Origin: Prunus persica
Lineage: Eukaryota > Streptophyta > Magnoliopsida > Rosales > Rosaceae
DNA: 64,000 bases
Reading direction: 5' to 3'
Assembly (NCBI RefSeq): GCF_000346465.2
Contig: NC_034016.1
Location: forward strand, 20,700,442 to 20,764,441
The position numbers and the translations under genes were made by a program. Shown here one piece after another: positions 56,295 through 64,000 of this stretch (position 1 is the first letter of the stretch; every line of letters begins with the position of its first letter). The notes beneath the pieces are model-generated. The model was given only the letters and a program-made list of their open reading frames with translations, did not search any database and was not told the origin of the DNA.

Positions 56295-57450
56295 TAAATA
56301 TTGTATAATAACAAAGACAGATTTTAGTCTGGTAAAAAAAATGAATTTTATTTGATAAAAAAAGATACTGAAATTTCGAGTAGAAAAAAAAAACTGAAAA
56401 AAGAGGAAGAAAGATAGTTGGAATTTTGCATCTGATTATTGTTAATAAAATAAAATTTTGATTTATTAAAAAAAAGTTTATTCCAGTATGTTGTTTGGTG
56501 CAAAAATGAATAGTATTGGACTCAAAGCCTAGCCAATTCAATGCTTCAAAGCCTATCATAACCAGTTCAAGCCAGCCCTCCAAACGAGACTTTAAAGTCC
56601 TAGACTCCAATGAATTAGAATGAGCATTATTCACCTCTACTCAGAAATTCTCATTGCATTCTCATTCCCAAACCTCAAACATTGGAATGAGTATTGAACT
56701 AAATGCTTATTCACCTATAAGAATGCTCATTCCATTTCATCCCATTGAACAAAGGTTTACATAAAAATATGTATCTTCATGGTAGAAAATACTTTAGTTC
56801 CAAGATGAGATTCTTTGTATGTTGGTTGGCCTAAATTTGCTGTAATCTTTTGATAGGAGATGTAAGAGAGAGCTTAGGCTCAATACAATCAACAATCACT
56901 CTTTATTATTATTATCTTTTTAAACTTACATATATCTTAAATTGATTGTTTTATAAAGCATAGTAGCAGGGAGATACAAAGTTAAATGTCATTCCAACAG
57001 AGTCAGTTCTCAATTTTGAAAATAGCTTTGTAAGTGATTTGAAGCAATTGCTACTCTAGAAACGGTCATGGGTTCGAGTCGTGAATTTAATATATTATCG
57101 CCCCTTTCATTGAAAGGGTACTAAAAAAAATTAGCTTCTTGGTTATACATATAAAATTTCCACTCAAGTATAATAAAGCAACCCCCTTTTTTTATTTGGA
57201 TGGTTTTTTTCAATTTGCAGATAAACAAAAACCCATCAAGTACAGAACAATTTCCGTTCTGTAAAATCTAGTTCTCATTGTATTCACATTTCAAAGGAGT
57301 AAACTTTACTTATTTATTATTGTATCAGATTAATTACCAAACTGAAAAAGAAAAAGAATAGAAAAGGCAAATGCAAAAACATAAGAAGGGAAATGAAAAC
57401 TCACTGCACAGCTTCATTTTCATACTGCCATGGCCGTCTTTCAATACAGT

Positions 57451-57494
<44 letters not shown>

Positions 57495-58994
57495 GGCGCC
57501 AAATAAACAGATTGTATGTATTAGGAAAGGACCGGCGATGAAGATAAAGAAGCCGTCGTGGTGTTGTATTGTATCAAAGGATAAATGTGCTGACGTGGCA
57601 AAAGCCTTTGAAGCACAACTGCAATCCGAAAAGTCAATAATACCCATTCCGCTTTGGTCATGTAGAAGGGCAACAACGACATTGTCTATTTTGCATTATT
57701 CACGAACTGGCCCCATGGAATATTGTTGTCTTATTGGAAATTATTTGCCGTTTGGACCTTTTCGGTTGAGGACAAATATTTGATTATGTAAATACATTTA
57801 GATGCTGCCACGTACACACAGTACTGTATCTTTATATGGGTTTTCCTTGCCCGGCCCGGTACCTTATGGGCCCATCACTAACAACGTCCACGTTCATGAG
57901 TCATGACCCACTTTTATTTTACTTCTTCATATTTCTTCTTTAATTCTAGGCCCATCTTTTATGTTCATTATTTTTCATACATATATTTTTTGGTAGAGAC
58001 TTTAGCTACACATTCTCCGCACATAGTAAAAGAAATATTGTGATCGAATAATGACTGCCATATGCAAAAATTCATAATAGAAATATACATTTCCAATTAT
58101 ATAAGCGATAAAGAGTTTGAATTTGAGACAACTAATCTTCAAATCAAAGTTATTTTCCATTAGATTATACCTCGTTGGCAACCCATGCGCGGAGTTAGAC
58201 ACGAATAAGTACAAACATGTAGGGCAGAAATTTCACAAGCATTTTCGTTCTTGAAAAGATTAAACAAAGATATCCAAGAGACTTATTAAAAGTATATACG
58301 TGATGGAACAGCAGAAGCTTTATAATAGTACTTGCAGTTGCAGCCAGCCATGCACAGAGATTCAAGTGCTTTTTCCCCCCTTGTTATGCATTCTTTTACA
58401 GATGTCACCGTTTAAATTGTTCTTGCACAAAACCAATACATTAAACTAAATTAAAAAGGCAATGCAATTAAAGGCTTTATTATGCAGAATAAGGACTTAT
58501 TAAGATAAGATTGGAATCTCAAAAGCACCAGACATTTTTGGGTTGGAGAAATTCTGTCACTCAAAACCCTAACAATTTTGGGTCGGAAAGATTCCCCAGC
58601 ATGCCCTCATACTTCCATAGCTCAAGATCATTCTCATTGGTCAAGTCAAGACTTTCTTTTGCAAAATAAAGTTCTGCTGAAATTGGCCAACGAAAGAACA
58701 TGTGGATTAGACTTAGACTAACTATTCCAACCAAAAGATGAACAAAAACAAATGCCTGATTAAAATTAAACTTACCACAAAGTTAGATCCTACAAGTGGA
58801 GGAAGCCAAATAATACTGAGGCAAAAGAAAAAGGACAGGGGAAGAGGAAAAAAAAAACGATGGAACAGTACCATGGTACTCAAATGAAAAGCAAATTAGA
58901 GCAAAATAAAGGACTACCCAAATGAGAAAAATCACATAAAGAGACTAGCCTGATAGTGTAGGGGCTAGAATTGTGAAAGTAAAGTTCGTTTTCG
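56295..58994. other. Intergenic with SINE-like relic and GA microsatellite
   Basis: A SINE-like sequence lies at about 57020-57130 (B-box-like GGGTTCGAGTC, tail ACTAAAAAAAA). A (GA)n run is at 57452-57491. TGGGCC/GGCCCA elements cluster at 57850-57960. No gene was recognised; the frame at 57430-57783 is a GA-repeat artefact. Confidence 0.4.
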
Positions 58995-59100
58995 TGATCC
59001 CGTCAACAGGTGAAGCTACCACATGATCTGATCTTTCCTCAACTGGCCAAAAGGGAAGTTTAGATCATGCTGGCAGCTTCAACTGCTGGTGGTCCACGAG
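58995..59100 (-). ncRNA. MIR167: MIR167 precursor, proximal copy
   Basis: miR167 silences AUXIN RESPONSE FACTOR 6 and 8 transcripts. The mature sequence on the minus strand occupies 59081-59061 and begins TGAAGCTGCCAGCATGATC, followed by TA, a perfect miR167 (21 nt). The opposite arm at 59029-59009 reads AGATCATGTGGTAGCTTCAC then C. The arms pair over about 19 positions with one bulged G and one G-U, leaving a 2-nt 3' overhang, as expected for a DCL1 duplex. The loop is about 31 nt. The mature strand is on the 5' arm, as in known MIR167 genes. A TATTTATAT motif at 59224-59232 (minus) could be the TATA box. Confidence 0.93.
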
Positions 59101-59589
59101 AAGCAAGCAAAACCATATCCATGTGCGGAAGAAAGAAAGAGAGAGAGTGGGGAGGAGGAGGGGCAGAGGTCTCTGGTTTTTCTTTAGGTCTGGGATGTGT
59201 TTGGAGAAGAGGAGAAGAGAGTGATATAAATAGAGGCCAAAGAATTCCTGTGTTGAGTCTTGTGGTGATTTTGTAATTATTAGGGGGCTAGAAAATAGAA
59301 TTAGTATTGTGATCAATTTAATTATGATCAGAACAGATGGCAGTGGTCCAAAGTAAGACAAATTGAATATTATCAGGCTTATGCCACCACCATGCAGACA
59401 AGGCAGTGACCTCTTGTAATTTTCACCTTGAGCTTTTATCCACTTTAAGTGGGTATCTCCTTCACAACATACATGAACCAAAAAAGAGTTAAAAACACAA
59501 TGAGTTTAATGGGGACCATTGGCACGCTTCTTAGCAAATTTAGGAGAAAAGGAAAGGAAGCATCTCAACCAAAACAAGTGCATGTGACC

Positions 59590-59641
<52 letters not shown>

Positions 59642-61269
59642 CAACTTGGTTTCATGCATTTTAAGTGATCTTACCTTTGTTAATTAGGGTGAAATTAGAC
59701 ATTCTAATCCCACACGGACGGTTTAATAATAAAAGATGAGTATGAGTATGAGATAAGTTGTAAATTCGAATATATTTTAGTTCAAAACTTATAAACATAA
59801 AAGCATTAACATGATATAAATGTATAAAATAATACTCAGTTTGCGAGTGATTACACGTATTTACGATGAATGATCAAGTAAATAATAAAATTTTCCCTAA
59901 AATAGAAAATGGAGCTTACTTTATGAAAATGGAATGTGATTTGTGGAAATGCTTGAACCTTGAGAACATAATTGGTGTCAGCTGCACATTAAAAGCAAGG
60001 TAGAAAAATGACAATGCCATGAATTAGGTAATGTTTGGGAGTCCAATGTGTAAAGTGAACAATCTGAGACCAGCAAATAGGAAAACGATTTGTATTTATA
60101 TGATCTGATAAAGTTGGGTATGACATTGACATTCTGTTGCTTTGAATTTGTTTTGATCCCTTTGGTAGGTTTAGGGGCAGATGGAACCAATAGATGCATG
60201 CAGAGTCATCCAAGTGAGAAAGTAACGAAAAGTGGAAAAACCAAATATTCTAAAGAGAAAGTTCCCAACATATTGGCTTGATTCGGATACAACTTACAAG
60301 AACTCATGATTAACTATGCATTCTCTTTTAAAAAAATATATCTCAATTGCAAGGAAGCAGCTTTTCATTGGTCTCAAAATTTATAAATATTTGTTGGCTT
60401 CGTCGAGAGAGCAACTTGGAACTTTTATTTATTAACTGGTTCAGTTAAAGCTAGTTGGATGTTGTAGTTGGTATAAGGATCTTTCTGGTTATATATGATA
60501 CTCATATATCAAACCCCACCCTCATCACTTTTTTCTGTCTCATACCATCAACTTCAGATATGCGTGTGTTCGAGAAACCTCATCTTCTTTAATTTAGATT
60601 ATCGTTTGTATTAAAAGAAATATCAAGTTCAGTTGGTAAAACGGTCGAACCAGGATAAATTAATTGCGAATTGATTGGGCCGAAGCCGCCTCCAAATTTT
60701 TACAATGTTCGTGCAAAAAATAGAAAAGAATGTATATCAAATATTTATAATGTTTGTGCATTAATAAATTCCCTGCGGTTGCCTTCACATCCCTGTTCAG
60801 CATAATTTTCTCTTGTTGTCCTTCTTCTTCCTTTTACTGTAAGGCAGTCGGTTCCCTATTTCCAATCACACAACAATACATGGTCATCCCATTCAAAATT
60901 GTATGTTCCAAATTACAAATCTATCATCTAAACAGTCTAGGATCTGAATTACAAGCATCAGTTTAGAATTATAATAAATAAATAAATAAAGAAGATTGAT
61001 TAGGATCTGGTTGAGGGATATTAACATACCTTTAAAGGAGGGTCATTTGCACTACTTGGGATTAGGTTAATGAGCGGTTTATTAAGTTAAAAAAGGGAAA
61101 GCAAAGAGAAAAGCTGGGCGCAAAAAGAGAAAGTTAGAACGCATGCTAAGAATGACAAAATGGATCTTAGAGCAGGGGAATATACTATACTTACAGTGAT
61201 TTCTCGTGCCTACTTTATGCTGCTTTCTTCTTTCAAAGTTAGAGAGTGGTTGGCTACTATGTATTTTGG
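59101..61269. other. Region between the two MIR167 hairpins
   Basis: Presumed promoter and 5' region of the proximal MIR167 gene. It contains a 48-bp (TC)n microsatellite at 59592-59639 and AT-rich DNA. No protein gene was recognised. Confidence 0.4.
59592..59639. repeat. (TC)24 microsatellite
   Basis: An uninterrupted dinucleotide run about 0.5 kb upstream of the proximal MIR167 hairpin in its own orientation. Confidence 0.95.
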
Positions 61270-61405
61270 GTCCCAAATGGGAAGGAGTGAGGCTGTCAGA
61301 GCATGACCTAGCTAGGGTTACTAATGAACTATCTATATAGATATATGTATGATATCTGTAACCAAAGCTAGATCATGCTGGCAGCTTCACTTTTTCCCTT
61401 GTGAC
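61270..61405 (-). ncRNA. MIR167: MIR167 precursor, distal copy
   Basis: A second perfect 21-nt miR167 lies on the minus strand at 61389-61369. The opposite arm (about 61308-61285) reads GGTCATGCTCTGACAGCCTC then ACTC. It pairs with the mature strand with two mismatches and a 2-nt bulge. The stem extends below the duplex (GGGAAAAAGTGA against TCACTCCTTCCC), and the loop has an inner GGTTAC/GTAACC stem. The star arm and loop differ from the other copy, so these are distinct MIR167 subtypes and not a fresh duplication. A possible TATA box (TATATATTAA on minus) is at 61764-61773. Confidence 0.92.
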
Positions 61406-63157
61406 TTTCCTTCTTTGCACAGAGACTAGGTCAACTCCCGTTCTCATGATTGTGAGAATGAACAAAAAGAGAATGAATCTACAGCAAGGGGTAGAGCATA
61501 GAAGAGGAAGAGAAGAAAGAGAAAGTACAAGTTTATGAAATATTGCATGAACTTCCCCAAAGAAATCCAATATTTAAAAAACCAATCTTTGTAAATGCTA
61601 ACAAAAATCAAAGAAAAAATAAACAAAAACATAACCCTTCACTACATGATTGAAACAAAGAGGAGGGAGGAAGAACAGCATAGAGCTGAGGCAAGGAGAT
61701 GGATGTATGTTGAGGAGGAGAATGGTAGTGGTTTTATACACAAACTTGAGGAGGGCATGTGTTAATATATATAGTGGGGGAAAATGAGACAGATGTTAAA
61801 GAGACACATAAAGAGGTTCATAAAAACCTAACCCCCCCTCCTCCTCTCGTGAAACAGTGAATTAAAGAGGCATTATCATGTGGACAGGGCCAAGGAGAAA
61901 AAGACTGAAAGAGATATACAGCTAAGAAGCAAACAATTGCAGAGCTATGTAGGCAGTAGCTAGCTAGCTAGATGTGATTTATAACAGCTAAGGCAGTGTT
62001 CTAGGGTCACAGGTGGAAGAAATATAGGGCGGCAGTGCAGTGGCCAGAGAAGGACTCTGAGCCCTGAGTCTCTCTCTCTCTCAAAAAAAAAACAAACAGA
62101 AGTAGACTGTGGGCTAGAAGGGTTATACTAAAAAGTCCAAAACACAATTCAAAGACACTGTTACACTGCAATTATTGGGTTGACAAAAGAATTTGGATTT
62201 AAAATTTCAATACAACTATTTTTTTTCATTGTATTTATTTGTTTTGGATTTGCAGGGCCATCGCAATAATTTACACATGTCTCTCCATTCGATGGCACTG
62301 AGTAGTCAGTTGTCAATTGATCATGCTAAATTTTCCGTTATGTTTTGATATTACAGGTCACTGCTGCTGCATCTTTTCTTTCTTTCTCATATAAAACGTT
62401 AAAAACTTTATTGATTTTGATTAGACATCTATGAAAAAAACTGTAAATTGAGATGTTAAGGTAAATGGTAGAAATCTTGAGGTTGAAATTCTTCTAAACA
62501 AAAGGAATTCACAATCAAATTGATATCATGGTCTTGTTTGTGATATTTTAAAAATAATAATAATTGTACGTTTTACAGTAACAAATTTAACAATAACTGA
62601 ATAGTTTTAACGGTAAAACACTTACCAGTTACCTCCGATTAAAAACTAAAGAAATCCAATAACGTGAGGAGGATCATAGCACCATGGTCAACAGATCCGA
62701 CGCTGAATAATGAGGCTGTGAGCAGTGACTGCCAAAGATTTGACATTGGTCTTATTTTCTGACGAGGGTTGGGTGGAGGAGGCTGGTGAATGTGAATAAG
62801 ACAACAAACAACAACAAAAATAATGTGAATTAAAGCCGTTGATCTGATTCATCAGTGCGTGTTTCGATGGAAATGGAGATCAAAGCTGCCCTGAAAACCT
62901 ATGAAGGCTAGGGCTTGTAGTAGATATGCAGGCTTCGAAAAGTACAAAATTTTGCCATCTCCCTTTTTCTTTTTTCTTTTTGCAATCCCCCAAAATGAAA
63001 AATACAATTTGGGTTCGATACGAATTGACTAGTCTGATCCCAATTAATTTGGTGTACTTACTTTTTTTTAAAATAAAAAAAATAAGTCCTTTCTGGTCAA
63101 AATAATTTCAACTTTACTGATCAATCAATAAACAAACGAAAAGAACATAAATTTCTC
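61406..63157. other. Upstream region of the distal MIR167 and intergenic DNA
   Basis: The first 400 bases are the probable leader and promoter of the distal MIR167 gene. A TAGCTAGCTAGCTAG repeat is near 61960 and a CT run near 62070. No gene was recognised. Confidence 0.4.
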
Positions 63158-63283
63158 CTAGTTCCTGGTGTTTACATCTGAAATGGGAGTAAATGCATGA
63201 GTTGGGTTGGCTGTAAGTATCCAGTCTGGATCTGCTGCATATAGGGTAGGGTGGTGGTCCCCACTGTTTGCCCTGTTAGCCTG
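63158..63283 (-). CDS. Possible terminal exon, unidentified gene
   Basis: On the minus strand a strong acceptor (TCTTCTTCTTCTTC ... AAATATGCAG) ends at 63284. It is followed by an open frame reading QANRANSGDHHPTLYAADPD, then WILTANPTHAFTPISDVNTR and N, with a TAG stop ending at 63158. Composition looks coding, but I do not recognise the protein and cannot define an upstream exon in phase. Confidence 0.3.
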   Translation of the reverse strand, partial: QANRANSGDHHPTLYAADPDWILTANPTHAFTPISDVNTRN

Positions 63284-63637
63284 CTGCATATTTAGTGAGG
63301 GAAGAAGAAGAAGATAGAGTAACCTTTTTATTTCTCTTGGTATGCTAAAATTACATTTATTTTGGCAGGCACAAGATCCGCCCTCATTAAGCCAGCCAAC
63401 AGCAGAGCCAATATAGTTAGCTACAACAATTGGTTTCACATGTTTATGGATTTGCCACTTTCGAGGAAAATAATCCACAATTATTTCTGTTTCTCATAAG
63501 ATTATCCCATCTGCATAACAAGCAATCAAACATTACAAATAGTGACATTGCTGCCGCGCCCGCGCGTCCCCACCCTCTAATAAATCAACTAGAAATATGG
63601 TTGATTTTGATGAATATGAGAACCTACCTGTACAGTT

Positions 63638-63925
63638 TCATGAACTCTGGCATTTTCCTACTATTTGAAAGTATAAGGTTTCTGAATTTACATTGAATCT
63701 CACTATGTTGTCCCATTGTAATCTCTCCTTCGATGGCTGCTTAAAAGCAACATAACCAACTCCAACAGCTCTTTCTTGGGATGCAAGGTTGGACTCAAAT
63801 ATGGTTTTGGAGAAGTTCTTAATGCAAGTTGAACTTAAAGTTTCATCTTTCAACCATTCTACGTTGCTCATTCTCTCTGCGCAGACGGAAAGCAGAGAAC
63901 TCTCAGGTGAAACCAAAGCTCCTGC
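63638..63925 (-). CDS. Possible partial gene at right edge, unidentified
   Basis: An open minus-strand frame of about 95 codons containing RMSNVEWLKDETLSSTCIKN, FSKTIFESNLASQERAVGVG and YVAFKQPSKERLQWDNIVRF, then a stop at 63638. CAG sites at about 63926 and 63881 could be acceptors. A good donor on the same strand, CTGTACAG/GTAGGTTC near 63638-63645, is in another frame. Composition looks protein-like, but I recognise no family. The gene may continue beyond the window. Confidence 0.3.
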   Translation of the reverse strand, partial: AGALVSPESSLLSVCAERMSNVEWLKDETLSSTCIKNFSKTIFESNLASQERAVGVGYVAFKQPSKERLQWDNIVRFNVNSETLYFQIVGKCQSS

Positions 63926-64000
63926 TGATCACTATTTCAATGATCACCACAGCAGTAGTAATTCAAAGACGTCCATACTTTCCAAGACAGTTCAATTTCA

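Noticed and set aside
56083..56634. 183-codon minus-strand AT-rich frame
   Set aside because: Phe/Leu/Ile-rich low complexity crossing the Helitron boundary; no domain recognisable.
1..64000. CRISPR array, prophage or bacterial operon
   Set aside because: No regularly spaced repeats with unique spacers and no bacterial gene organisation; the intron-bearing plant genes make this eukaryotic nuclear DNA.

Overview
The window is plant nuclear DNA, almost certainly from a eudicot. It has AT-rich intergenic DNA, many (GA)n/(TC)n microsatellites, GT-AG introns with polypyrimidine tracts, and plant-only gene families (D27, LONGIFOLIA/TRM, plant G-gamma, plant AMT, VTE3, MIR167). Gene structure and repeats fit a woody rosid, possibly Rosaceae, but that is only an impression. 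Gene models were built by hand by joining exons across splice sites and checking reading phase.

Layout. An H2A.Z histone gene (+, 1508-2083) is followed by a solo LTR and a seven-exon DWARF27 beta-carotene isomerase gene (+, 4847-7452). About 4 kb of gene-free DNA leads to a LONGIFOLIA/TRM gene (-, 11618-15051). A small Ty1/copia derivative with two identical LTRs lies at 16492-18239, followed by about 6 kb without recognised genes. A G-protein gamma subunit gene (-, 24441-26966) carries a LINE fragment in intron 1. Next come an AMT2-subfamily ammonium transporter (-, 28276-30082), the plastoquinone/tocopherol methyltransferase VTE3 (+, 32325-34048), a 13-coding-exon RS-domain cyclophilin of CYP63 type (-, 34733-39338), a calmodulin-like gene (+, 41749-42620) and an intronless Cys-rich protein of unknown function (+, 43641-44282). 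After a second LINE remnant come a truncated Ca2+-ATPase N-terminus (+, 49492-49908) and the full intronless ACA12/13-type Ca2+ pump (+, 51150-54299). The right part holds a mini-Helitron (56006-56294) and two MIR167 hairpins on the minus strand, about 2.3 kb apart. Two possible unidentified exons lie near the right edge.

The genes are independent transcription units, not an operon. Shared themes are plastid isoprenoid metabolism (D27 in strigolactone synthesis, VTE3 in plastoquinone/tocopherol synthesis), Ca2+ signalling (a calmodulin-like protein near a calmodulin-regulated Ca2+ pump) and auxin regulation (MIR167 targets ARF6/ARF8 in known systems). The most interesting structures are the MIR167 pair, the free-standing N-terminal autoinhibitory fragment of the Ca2+ pump with its own TATA box, the doubled C-X7-C array of the unknown protein, the chimeric copia mini-element, and (CT)n microsatellites sitting directly on splice sites of the cyclophilin gene. 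I saw no CRISPR array, no rRNA, no convincing tRNA and no clear novel multi-gene system.
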